A stretch of DNA of 64,000 bases from Candidatus Poseidoniales archaeon (lineage in GTDB: Archaea > Thermoplasmatota > Poseidoniia > Poseidoniales > Poseidoniaceae), in NCBI GenBank assembly GCA_003602415.1, contig QQSK01000013.1, positions 116,220 through 180,219 of the forward strand, read 5' to 3'. The translations under genes were made by a program, and so were the position numbers. The notes beneath the pieces are model-generated. The model had not been told where the DNA came from and made no database searches. It saw only the letters and a program-made list of their open reading frames with translations. Positions 48,801 through 57,641 of this stretch are shown here, in pieces (the stretch's first letter is position 1; the number at the start of each line of letters is the position of its first letter).

Positions 48801-49820
48801 TCACCTTTGAGGGGGGCTCGAGTTTTCTTTACGAATAGTCTCCACCTTTGCAGCAACAGAGTCAATTCTGTCTTGGTCCCAAACCTCTCCTCCATAAGCA
48901 TCACATCTAGCTGCAATGGTTGCTTTTGCGGCAACAGTTCGAGCGATTTTTCCTCTTACCCATCGAGGTGAGCGAGATATCCATGGGTGCATGAATATGT
49001 GACCATGTTTTGGTGAAGGAGCGCCTGTCTTCAAGTGGTTGAAGAAAGCCTTCTCTGCCCCTAAAATTTGCATAGTTCCAGCGGGTAACCTCGCCAGTCT
49101 ACTTCTTCCATGGGCTTCTACACAAAGCCTTGCAGCCAAAATTGGACCTAATAGTCCTGATAGGGACGGAAGGTGCGCGGTCGCTAATTCTCTAACAACA
49201 TCTTCCATCTTTTCTAAACGCTTTTTGATTTCTTGAACGCTTAGAGCCCAATCGTGTAAACTAGCCCACTCAGCATCGGTTGGCCCTTCTGGAGGCATGC
49301 CGATGTCGAGCATAGTAGCAAGTTCTTCTAAAGATGAGGATTCAATCACTTTCTTAGCAAGTCCACTTCGATCTCTTTCGAATCTTGCTTCAGGAAGGAA
49401 TAATCCAACCCATTCTACCAATCTTCCTTCGATTGTAATGAATGATGCACGTAATTCATCAGATGCCTTGAGGATGTGTTCTAATCTTCTGTCAGGGTCA
49501 CCTGCAGCAGCATCAACTCCTCTCTTTGAAAGAAGAATTGCTGCTTTGTCTAAACACTCAAGCGCTTCTGGAGAAGGTGTCGGCCAATCAGCATCAGGAA
49601 GTTCTTCATCACCATGGATTCTGATTTTTGCATCCGGGAATCTTTCCGATAGCCTCTCAGCCTCAGGAGTAATCGCTTGGTAAGCTATCATGTCCATTCT
49701 TGAACAAACAGCATCAGTATCTCTCCAGCCATCCCACTGCTCGACATCTAGGATGTTACCATCATCGTCTGCAACGGCGGCGGCCCTCCAATCATACCAT
49801 AGCCACATACGACCATCCAA
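48801..49820 (-). CDS. Nop5/Nop56/58-like C/D sRNP protein
   Basis: GPILAARLCVEAHGRSRLARLPAGTMQILGAEKAFFNHLKTGAPSPKHGHIFMHPWI Nop domain; adjacent to fibrillarin. Confidence 0.93.
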   Translation of the reverse strand: MDGRMWLWYDWRAAAVADDDGNILDVEQWDGWRDTDAVCSRMDMIAYQAITPEAERLSERFPDAKIRIHGDEELPDADWPTPSPEALECLDKAAILLSKRGVDAAAGDPDRRLEHILKASDELRASFITIEGRLVEWVGLFLPEARFERDRSGLAKKVIESSSLEELATMLDIGMPPEGPTDAEWASLHDWALSVQEIKKRLEKMEDVVRELATAHLPSLSGLLGPILAARLCVEAHGRSRLARLPAGTMQILGAEKAFFNHLKTGAPSPKHGHIFMHPWISRSPRWVRGKIARTVAAKATIAARCDAYGGEVWDQDRIDSVAAKVETIRKENSSPPQR

Positions 49821-49894
49821 CAGTTACCACTTGATGAACCAATTGCTGTAGATTTATTACAAATCTCTATATAAATCAACTTCCACCTCTTCGT

Positions 49895-50242
49895 ATGTTC
49901 TGCCCAGAATGCGGCACAATGGCTTTCCCTAGTCCTAGTGGCATTATCGATTGTACCAATTACAAATGTGGTTACAAAGGACCCGTTGGTAAAATGAAAG
50001 TTCAAGGAAAAGAAATCGATTTGTCAGATGTTCAATCCTCAAGTAAGGCCGAAACTCGACAGTATGAAGTCATCAAAGATTCCGATGAATTGAAGGGTGT
50101 ATTAACCAAAGGAGATTACATGTGTCCTAAGTGTGATTGTGTAGAGGTATTCTCTTATCTCGAACAAACCCGTTCATCTGATGAACCTGAAACCAGAATG
50201 CTAACCTGCAAGGATTGCGGTAATGGTTGGAGAGAATACTGA
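49895..50242 (+). CDS. tfs: transcription factor S (TFIIS/RPB9-like zinc-ribbon protein)
   Basis: MFCPECGTMAFPSPSGIIDCTNYKCGY; CPKCDCVEVFSYLEQTRSSDEPETRMLTCKDCGNGWREY. Confidence 0.88.
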   Translation: MFCPECGTMAFPSPSGIIDCTNYKCGYKGPVGKMKVQGKEIDLSDVQSSSKAETRQYEVIKDSDELKGVLTKGDYMCPKCDCVEVFSYLEQTRSSDEPETRMLTCKDCGNGWREY

Positions 50243-50252
50243 GTGATAAGTT

Positions 50253-50831
50253 ATGCAATTCCGAGTCCTGCTCGTTTGCTTAATTCTACTAATTCCAGGT
50301 TGTTTTTCCGATGAGGAAAGACCTGATTTTAATGGTAAAGACCTCGGTGAGGTGGATGTTTTCAAATTTACATTGAATGACCAGAATCAATCAACCTACT
50401 CTTTAGAAGATGATGAAGGAAAGGTGGTTGTTCTAGCATTTGTCTACACACGTTGTGATGATGTCTGCTTACTGATTGCAAACAATCTGAAAGTGGCTAA
50501 GTCTCAGTTAACTGAGGATGAATTATCTAAGGTGCAATTTGTTTCCGTGACTATTGATTGGCGACATGATTCACCTGAAGTCCTCCGTAATTGGTCGGAA
50601 GATATGGGGCTGGATTGGCCACATCTTACCGATTGGAATTCAGATCAAATCCACACAACATATTCTGCATATGATGTAGTTCCTTACGATGAGGAAGATT
50701 ATCAGGACATACACCTTCAACCGGTTTACATTCTTGATACCAATTTGAAAGGGCAAGTCGTATGGAGTGAATACGATTGGCCAATCGATTTGTTCTTGGA
50801 AGACTTGCGTACTGTAATTGATATGGAGTGA
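50253..50831 (+). CDS. SCO1/SenC family copper chaperone-like lipoprotein (copy 1)
   Basis: Lipobox LIPGC; FVYTRCDDVC (CxxxC), distal conserved His in DIHLQPVYILD. Confidence 0.87.
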   Translation: MQFRVLLVCLILLIPGCFSDEERPDFNGKDLGEVDVFKFTLNDQNQSTYSLEDDEGKVVVLAFVYTRCDDVCLLIANNLKVAKSQLTEDELSKVQFVSVTIDWRHDSPEVLRNWSEDMGLDWPHLTDWNSDQIHTTYSAYDVVPYDEEDYQDIHLQPVYILDTNLKGQVVWSEYDWPIDLFLEDLRTVIDME

Positions 50832-50836
50832 TTTTA

Positions 50837-50992
50837 ATGACTATTTCTCAATGGTTAATGTTGTTCGCTTGTTTATTGTTCATCATTGGGGGTATTTTCA
50901 CATTCTATGAAAATAGAAATTGGCGAGTAGCTTCAGCCATGATTTTGTTGGGAATCGCTAATGCATTATTGCTTTGGGAGGCATCATCATGA
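50837..50992 (+). CDS. small two-TM protein (51 aa) between the SCO genes, not in ORF track
   Basis: MTISQWLMLFACLLFIIGGIFTFYENRNWRVASAMILLGIANALLLWEASS*; its TGA overlaps the ATG of the next gene (ATGA). Confidence 0.6.
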   Translation: MTISQWLMLFACLLFIIGGIFTFYENRNWRVASAMILLGIANALLLWEASS

Positions 50993-51582
50993 GAATCCAA
51001 GCATTTGTTTTGGCAATGATTTTACTTCTTCCTGGATGCTTTTCTGAGGATGAAGAAGAGATTACCTTCAACGGTCGTGACCTTGGTGGTAGCGATACTT
51101 ACATGTTCACATTAGAAGATGCTCAAGGTCCACTTTGGAATCTAAGTGACCAAGAAGGCAAGGTTGTAATCCTTGTATTCATGTTCACCCGTTGTGACAA
51201 TACTTGTCCAGTGACAAGTCAAAACGTCAAAATGGTTCAAGACACACTGACTGAAGATGAATTAGAAAAAATCAGTATTGTATCAGTAACGGTAGATTGG
51301 AGGCATGACTCACCGTCCGAATTGAGAAATTGGACCGAAGACAGAGGTTATGATTGGCCACATTTGACAGGTTCAAAGCAATCTCTTGACCCAGTCTACG
51401 AAAATTATGGAGTATTCCCTGTCGAGGAAGGAGATGATTCAGAGGAAGGCTATTCTGTTGCTCATCCGTCACCAACTTACATCCTTGATACCAAACTCAA
51501 AGGTCGAGTAGTATGGTCAGATTATGACTTCCCCGTCGATCTATTTGTTGAAGATGTCAGAAAAGTGCTAGAGCACTACTGA
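50989..51582 (+). CDS. SCO1/SenC family copper chaperone-like lipoprotein (copy 2)
   Basis: Lipobox LLPGC; FMFTRCDNTC, VAHPSPTYILD. Confidence 0.87.
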   Translation: MRIQAFVLAMILLLPGCFSEDEEEITFNGRDLGGSDTYMFTLEDAQGPLWNLSDQEGKVVILVFMFTRCDNTCPVTSQNVKMVQDTLTEDELEKISIVSVTVDWRHDSPSELRNWTEDRGYDWPHLTGSKQSLDPVYENYGVFPVEEGDDSEEGYSVAHPSPTYILDTKLKGRVVWSDYDFPVDLFVEDVRKVLEHY

Positions 51583-52386
51583 TTATTTTTGACATGAAGG
51601 ACACCAGAATGTAGAGCGTCCACCTTGGACTAATCTCTCGATAACTCCTCCACATTCACAATCTCCTCCTTCCTTGTCATACACCTTGAATTGATGTGGG
51701 AAGTAACCAAGTGTGCCGTCGACTCCAGCGAAATCCCTCAATGTAGAGCCACCTGCTTGGATTGCTTCAGAGAGTATAATCTTGATTTCATTTACCAAAA
51801 CCTCACATTCCTTTTTCTTGATTTTATTCCCCAATCTTTTGGGAGAGATCTTACTTCGATTCAGAGCTTCACATGCGTAAATATTGCCTACGCCGACTAC
51901 GATTTTTTGGTCGAGAATACAGATTTTGATAGGGCTCTTTCGTCTCTGAAGTTTCTCATACAGGTCGGCAGCGGTCCATTCTTCGAGGGGCTCCGGCCCC
52001 AAATGGTCTAGCAGTTTGTGTGAATCTCCTCGATAGATGTCGATTACTCCGAACCGCCTAGGGTCGTTATACACGGACATAGACCCATCATCGAGATGCA
52101 ATACCATGTGGTCATGTTTACCCTCACATTCACTGGCATCGAGAGTCCATTTGCCACTCATTCCAAGATGAGAGAGCAATATGTCGTCATTGTCAAGGTC
52201 GATTAGAAGATATTTTGCTCTACGTCTAATTTTGATTATTGTCCTTCCAGTCAGGCGCTTTTCTAAATCTTCGGGGAATGGGAATCGTAGTCCTTCACGT
52301 CTCAACTCCACGCCATCGATACGTTTGCCAGTCCATGAACGAGCAAGACCGGTTCGAACGGTCTCTACCTCGGGTAGTTCTGGCAT
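51583..52386 (-). CDS. mutM: formamidopyrimidine-DNA glycosylase (Fpg/MutM)
   Basis: MPELPEVETVRTGL N-terminus; GVGNIYACEALNRSKISP; C-terminal zinc finger CECGGVIERLVQGGRSTFWCPSCQK. Confidence 0.92.
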   Translation of the reverse strand: MPELPEVETVRTGLARSWTGKRIDGVELRREGLRFPFPEDLEKRLTGRTIIKIRRRAKYLLIDLDNDDILLSHLGMSGKWTLDASECEGKHDHMVLHLDDGSMSVYNDPRRFGVIDIYRGDSHKLLDHLGPEPLEEWTAADLYEKLQRRKSPIKICILDQKIVVGVGNIYACEALNRSKISPKRLGNKIKKKECEVLVNEIKIILSEAIQAGGSTLRDFAGVDGTLGYFPHQFKVYDKEGGDCECGGVIERLVQGGRSTFWCPSCQK

Positions 52387-52425
52387 GAGGTGGTGGCTAA
52401 ACTGCACCTCAATAGTATTGATGTG

Positions 52426-53034
52426 TCACTGGAAGATTAATCGATACCCAGTCCATATTGCTAAACCAATCATCAGTACCCCAGTAATGATGTTGAGTAG
52501 GCGTTGATTGTTTTCGATCTTTTTCAACATATTCGAATTTGATAGAACCAGTGCGACCAAAACATACCATATCGTATCGATTGTCATACCCATTCCTGCA
52601 ATAATCCATTTTGTATCATTAGACATGGTCGGTTCAAGAACTGTTGAAAGAACTGCAAGCATGAATACAGCAATCTTTGGATTAAGGAATGCAATGAAGA
52701 AACCTTCCACGAATCCTTCTCGTTTTCCTTCTGAATGTTTGATTTCCTTCACTTCACTACGCATCATTTCGATACCAAGGTACAGCAGAAATAGCCCGCC
52801 GAATACTTGCATCACAGTGAATATGTCTGGATTATTTTCCATTATTACTACTAAACCGAATACTACGGTGATAGCATAGAAACCGAAACCGATACCGTGA
52901 CCCACTGCACATGCTAAACCGCGCCCTCTTCCGCCTATCATGGTGTTACGCAATACAACAGCTAGCGATGGTCCTGGAGATGTTGCTCCGAGAATGAACA
53001 TCGCGGCTGCAGCAGAGATTGCAGTTAAGTCCAC
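52426..53034 (-). CDS. LysE/RhtB family transporter
   Basis: MFILGATSPGPSLAVVLRNTMIGGRGRGLACAVGHGIGFG. Confidence 0.87.
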   Translation of the reverse strand: MDLTAISAAAAMFILGATSPGPSLAVVLRNTMIGGRGRGLACAVGHGIGFGFYAITVVFGLVVIMENNPDIFTVMQVFGGLFLLYLGIEMMRSEVKEIKHSEGKREGFVEGFFIAFLNPKIAVFMLAVLSTVLEPTMSNDTKWIIAGMGMTIDTIWYVLVALVLSNSNMLKKIENNQRLLNIITGVLMIGLAIWTGYRLIFQ

Positions 53035-53075
53035 GTTGCTCGCAACATGGGTTTGGCAATGACCTTTCTGTATCT

Positions 53076-53237
53076 TTAACCAAGTAAAGTAATCGAATGA
53101 GCACCTAATGCCTTTGCCGTTTCAAATGAGGCTCTATCCATGTGCGCCTGGATTTCCAAATTGTCAAGCACTGTGATAGTGGCTTTGACTAGGTTTTCAG
53201 CAGCAGATGGACGTTTGTTAGCAGTTTCGCTCGCCAT
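53076..53237 (-). CDS. small hypothetical protein (53 aa), not in ORF track
   Basis: MASETANKRPSAAENLVKATITVLDNLEIQAHMDRASFETAKALGAHSITLLG*; amphipathic, fills intergenic gap. Confidence 0.4.
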   Translation of the reverse strand: MASETANKRPSAAENLVKATITVLDNLEIQAHMDRASFETAKALGAHSITLLG

Positions 53238-53293
53238 GTAGTGCAGTTATACTACTGCACCTATGTACCTTTGTCTCCATGCATCAAATGAGG

Positions 53294-54337
53294 TCATGCG
53301 TGATAAATTACGGAATCCTGAGAATGGATTCCGGATGACGGAATTGTAGTTTCCACAAGTGGGAATTTTCTCTTCACAACACGGAAAGAAATTGGACTTT
53401 TGACCCTTCTAGACACTCCGGCCATCGCTAATCGCCTTCGAGCTTTTTCTCGTGCGGCATCGACCTTTCTTGCGCGCCGACGTAACTCCGCCAAACCGAA
53501 GTGTTCTGCGACAGGAGATTCTCTAGTTTCGGTTTTCAGCCACCAATGTTCACTCTTCAGCGTTCTTTGTCTGATTGTTTGTCCGGTACCAAGGTCAAAT
53601 GCCGCAATGCAGGGGTTTTCTTGGTTGTAAGCACAAGTGTCCATTGCAATCCATGATGGTCTGCCATCTGGAATCACCATGTTTGATTTAGCGACATTGC
53701 CCACTTTACCGAACTTTGTTGTTGGAGTGTGGCCAAATAGAATTGTTCGCTTGGGATCTATTGGTTCATCATGCTTGAAGAAAGCCCTGCGAATCCATAG
53801 CAATGTTTTCTCGTCTTGTTCTTCAAGATCTATCCGTGGATGATAACCGGCATGTACCAGCCGCCAATGGTCTAGGACAATATGGCTAGGAAGGTCTGCT
53901 AACCATGCACAGTCTTCTGCAAATGTGAGTTTCGCTCTGTGCAAATCTCCTTTTGCAGCGACGATATACGAACCCCAAGTCGATGCTCCGCCTTTGGACA
54001 TCCATGTCGAGTTTAATTCGATACTAGTTGCTTGTAGTGATTGAATTGCCATTTGCTCATGGTTGCCTTTGATGGCAATGATTTGTGGATGTTCTCGAAT
54101 ATATTCGATAACGCCTGCTGAATCAGGGCCTCTGTCTATCATATCTCCAAGCAGTACAACTCTGTCTTCCTTGCCGAGTTTAAGGCGATGCATCAGCGCT
54201 CTAAGAGTAGCTAAGTGCCCATGTATATCTCCAACAACCCAAACTTGGTTGCCTGCAAAAAGACGAGCCTGCAGGTCGGCTTCGACGCCTCGGTCGCGAA
54301 CGGCCGGGGCACGACGAATGTCGTGTTTGCTTCCCAT
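53294..54337 (-). CDS. calcineurin-like metallophosphoesterase (PPP-like)
   Basis: VWVVGDIHGHLATL, VVLLGDMIDRGPDS, IAIKGNHEQM, FGHTPT. Confidence 0.88.
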   Translation of the reverse strand: MGSKHDIRRAPAVRDRGVEADLQARLFAGNQVWVVGDIHGHLATLRALMHRLKLGKEDRVVLLGDMIDRGPDSAGVIEYIREHPQIIAIKGNHEQMAIQSLQATSIELNSTWMSKGGASTWGSYIVAAKGDLHRAKLTFAEDCAWLADLPSHIVLDHWRLVHAGYHPRIDLEEQDEKTLLWIRRAFFKHDEPIDPKRTILFGHTPTTKFGKVGNVAKSNMVIPDGRPSWIAMDTCAYNQENPCIAAFDLGTGQTIRQRTLKSEHWWLKTETRESPVAEHFGLAELRRRARKVDAAREKARRRLAMAGVSRRVKSPISFRVVKRKFPLVETTIPSSGIHSQDSVIYHA

Positions 54338-54502
54338 AAGGTTCCACCGGAGGGATTACTCTCTCCGGTCTCACGGCACCTATGACGGTATATTGTCTTC
54401 GGTTGCAAAGTGTAATCGAAAGGCCGTTTTCGCTACCTTTTGGGTTAATGCCAACCATTTGCAAACGGTGAGTCCATAAGCGAGAGTCAGCCGCCTCGCA
54501 TT

Positions 54503-56179
54503 ATGTCCCGTGAACTCATCCGTGTCGAGGGTGTGGACCGTGCGTTCGGTCCTGTCACAGTTCTTCAGGACATCAACCTCATGGTCAATGAAGGAGATCG
54601 TATTGGAATCGTTGGCCACAACGGTGCAGGGAAAACAACACTTCTCAATACTATTTCAGAACAAAAGCAAGATGTTGGAGACATCGAATTTTCCTCTGGA
54701 ATTAGAATCGCCTATCTCACACAGATAAGAGATATTGATGAGGATTCTACTATCGAAGAAGAGTTATCTCGAAAGGGAAGACAATTCCAAGAATTGGAAG
54801 AAGAGATTGCTGCGATAGAAGCGCAGATGGTTGACCCTACCTTCTATGAGGGCGACTGGCAACCGGTCATGGATAGATACTCCGAATTACAAACCATGCT
54901 TGGTGCATCAGGTGGAGGTAATGTTGCAAATATCGCTAAGGCTATTCTTGAGAGGCTCGGTCTTGACCAGCATCCTATGGAGATGAAAGTAAGTTCATTA
55001 TCTGGTGGAGAAAGAGCAAAACTTGCTCTGGCACGTCAGTTGGTAGGTCTTGCTGGTGTCGATGTAATTTTCCTCGACGAGCCGACAAATCACTTGGACA
55101 TTCAGACAACTGAATGGCTTGAAGAGTTCATCAATGAGTTCATAGGAGCTCAACTAATCGTTTCTCACGACAGATATTTCTTGGACCAAGTTTGTACTCG
55201 AATTGTTGAAATTGATAATTTACGCAATTGGAATTACAAGGGTAATTATTCTCAATTCCTAAAGCAAAAAGAAAACTTCTTGGCTGCTCTTGATGATAGA
55301 ATAAAGAATGTTGAAAAGAAGATTTCACATACCCAAAGCGCACTTCGTTCCATGAAGTCAGCTAACAAGTATGACAAGTCTATCTCAGCCAAGCACAAGA
55401 TGATTGAGAGGATGCAACAGGAATTGAAGGCGCTAAAGGCTCGTAAGCCTAAGCAGAGAAAGGGCTTGAGATTCAATCTAGAAGCAGCTGATAAATCTAG
55501 TAACGACATCATACAATTCTTAGGAGCATCAAAGAAATTCGATGGGCTCAAGCGTCCGATTTTAGATAACCAAGATATGGAAATCTCAAAGGGTGACAGA
55601 ATTGGAATTGTCGGTGGAAATGGTCAAGGAAAAACCACACTTCTGAAAATGATTACAGGTGATGAAGAGATCGATTCAGGAACTAGAGATTTGGCACCTG
55701 GTGCGATTATTGGTTACTATCACCAAGACCATCGAACGCTTGATTTCAAGTTAAATCCAGTCGAGCAGGTCGAGGTACTTCGCCCCGATATGCAGTATGG
55801 AGACATTCGTGCGGCTCTTGGTAGATTCCAATTTGCTAAAGAACAGGTAACCACTCCTCTTGGCAAATTATCCGGTGGAGAAAGAGCAAGAATCGCTTTG
55901 CTCAAAATATTGCTAGAAGAGAACAATCTCTTGCTATTGGACGAACCAACCAATCACTTAGACATGGATGCCAAAGAAACTCTGGAAGAAGCATTGGTCG
56001 ATTATGAAGGCGCTATTGTCACTGTAAGTCACGATAGATGGTTCTTAGATCAAGTCGTAAATCAAATCTGGGAATTACAAGATGGAATCGTTACCAAGTA
56101 TTTCGGAAATTACACCGACTATATCAGGAAGAAGAAGGGTCTTCCTGCTTTGGTGGATGGAGAAGAACCGGTCCAGTAA
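54503..56179 (+). CDS. ABC-F family ATPase (Uup/EttA-like, soluble, two NBDs)
   Basis: GHNGAGKTTLLNTI, LSGGERAKLALARQL, FLDEPTNHLD; second GGNGQGKTTLLKMI, LSGGERARIALLKIL, LLDEPTNHLDMD. Confidence 0.92.
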   Translation: MSRELIRVEGVDRAFGPVTVLQDINLMVNEGDRIGIVGHNGAGKTTLLNTISEQKQDVGDIEFSSGIRIAYLTQIRDIDEDSTIEEELSRKGRQFQELEEEIAAIEAQMVDPTFYEGDWQPVMDRYSELQTMLGASGGGNVANIAKAILERLGLDQHPMEMKVSSLSGGERAKLALARQLVGLAGVDVIFLDEPTNHLDIQTTEWLEEFINEFIGAQLIVSHDRYFLDQVCTRIVEIDNLRNWNYKGNYSQFLKQKENFLAALDDRIKNVEKKISHTQSALRSMKSANKYDKSISAKHKMIERMQQELKALKARKPKQRKGLRFNLEAADKSSNDIIQFLGASKKFDGLKRPILDNQDMEISKGDRIGIVGGNGQGKTTLLKMITGDEEIDSGTRDLAPGAIIGYYHQDHRTLDFKLNPVEQVEVLRPDMQYGDIRAALGRFQFAKEQVTTPLGKLSGGERARIALLKILLEENNLLLLDEPTNHLDMDAKETLEEALVDYEGAIVTVSHDRWFLDQVVNQIWELQDGIVTKYFGNYTDYIRKKKGLPALVDGEEPVQ

Positions 56180-57569
56180 TCAGCGCTCTTGAAAGGTAAG
56201 GCGGAACATCTTCAGCAACCAAGCCTGGTCCAACTTCCTCGCCTGCAAGCACTCCTGCAACCCGCATTATATGAACGCCCAATCTAGCGGCTCCCCATGG
56301 AGATAATCCGAGCCCCAGTAATCCGCCTATGCACCCGGCCAATAGGTCTCCAGTACCGCCCATTGACATGCGCGGATTTCCGCCTTTACCGATTCCTCCG
56401 CGCCCAGCGGAACCAATGATTAAATCTTCAGCGCCTGTTCTTATGACGACTCTACTTTCGCCTGAGTTGGATAACAAATCTGGTACGGAGTCAATTGTTC
56501 CAATCCAGTTTTCTAATTCTCTTTGGTGTGGGGTTACCACTCCAACTAATTCTTTTGGCCATCCCTCAAGAGCCTTAATTGCGTCTGCATCGATTACTTT
56601 TGGAATGTTAGGTGTGGCTTGAATTAGCATCCTCACAGCTTCTAATGATGCTGGGTCATCACCCATTCCTGGGCCAATGACCATCGCTTGAACACCACGC
56701 CCAGTCATACAACGTTTGACCAAAGAAGAAACATCTCTGATTATCTCTTTGTCTGTGATTTTTTCTTGAATCAATTCACTTGGCCATTTTGCCCTCGCAG
56801 CAGCATGAATAGGCATAGCAACATGAACCAAATCCACCCCCATTCTTGCAGCAGCCATACCTGAAAGAATTGGAGCACCATGATATGGCCCTCCGCCAAT
56901 GATTAGCACTCTTCCCCTATCTCCTTTGACTTGATTTTCTTGTGGTTGAGGATAGCGTAGCAGATCTCCGGGGCCAGGGTCTAATGTTCCGACTGGCCAT
57001 CCAACCGGTGCTACGAATACATCACCGACCTCCGGTAGAAGTTGGCCATTTGCAGAAACCATGTTTGTTTTGGGTGCTTCGAATGTAACTGTTCGAAATG
57101 CGTTGAAAGAAATGCCTGAACCACAACCGGTCGGCATATCACAAGCCAAAACCATCGGCCTTCCGGGTATTGATTCCATTAGCCGTAGTATTTCTCCACG
57201 AGGTTGACCCACTGAACCAGCGCCTAATAGACAATCTACTATCGTAGCAGGTGGCGTTTTTGGTAAGGACTCTATCGAATGAATTTCACCTTTCCAGTCA
57301 TCGCGTGCTCGCTGAGATAGAGCTGTCTTTTGCTCAGAATGCGTTGCGATTACTGAACACTCATCAAGCATCTGAGCCAGTCTGAAACCATCTCCTCCAT
57401 TGTTACCTGGCCCACATAGAATCCAGATGGGATTAGGTGCTCCTTCCAATGCATTAGCAAGATGCTCTGCAGCGGTAATCATCAGTTGGTCCATATTTGC
57501 TCCAAGAGATTGTGCATTGGCATCCAAGATTGCAACCTCGTTTGGGGTCATAATCCAGCGTGGCCGCAT
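56124..57569 (-). CDS. nnr: bifunctional NAD(P)HX epimerase / ADP-dependent dehydratase
   Basis: ILCGPGNNGGDGFRLAQML; VLIIGGGPYHGAPILSGMAA; VIGPGMGDD; RMSMGGTGDLLAGCIGGLLG. Confidence 0.92.
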   Translation of the reverse strand: MRPRWIMTPNEVAILDANAQSLGANMDQLMITAAEHLANALEGAPNPIWILCGPGNNGGDGFRLAQMLDECSVIATHSEQKTALSQRARDDWKGEIHSIESLPKTPPATIVDCLLGAGSVGQPRGEILRLMESIPGRPMVLACDMPTGCGSGISFNAFRTVTFEAPKTNMVSANGQLLPEVGDVFVAPVGWPVGTLDPGPGDLLRYPQPQENQVKGDRGRVLIIGGGPYHGAPILSGMAAARMGVDLVHVAMPIHAAARAKWPSELIQEKITDKEIIRDVSSLVKRCMTGRGVQAMVIGPGMGDDPASLEAVRMLIQATPNIPKVIDADAIKALEGWPKELVGVVTPHQRELENWIGTIDSVPDLLSNSGESRVVIRTGAEDLIIGSAGRGGIGKGGNPRMSMGGTGDLLAGCIGGLLGLGLSPWGAARLGVHIMRVAGVLAGEEVGPGLVAEDVPPYLSRALITGPVLLHPPKQEDPSSS

Positions 57570-57641
57570 GTTGTTGGTTCATACTTCTAGGCCTTTGATT
57601 TGAACGGTATCATGATGAACGAATGTATGCTCCGTAGGAGC

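Noticed and set aside
48101-49820. Fibrillarin/Nop5 adjacency as a novel system
   Set aside because: Well-known archaeal C/D sRNP operon.
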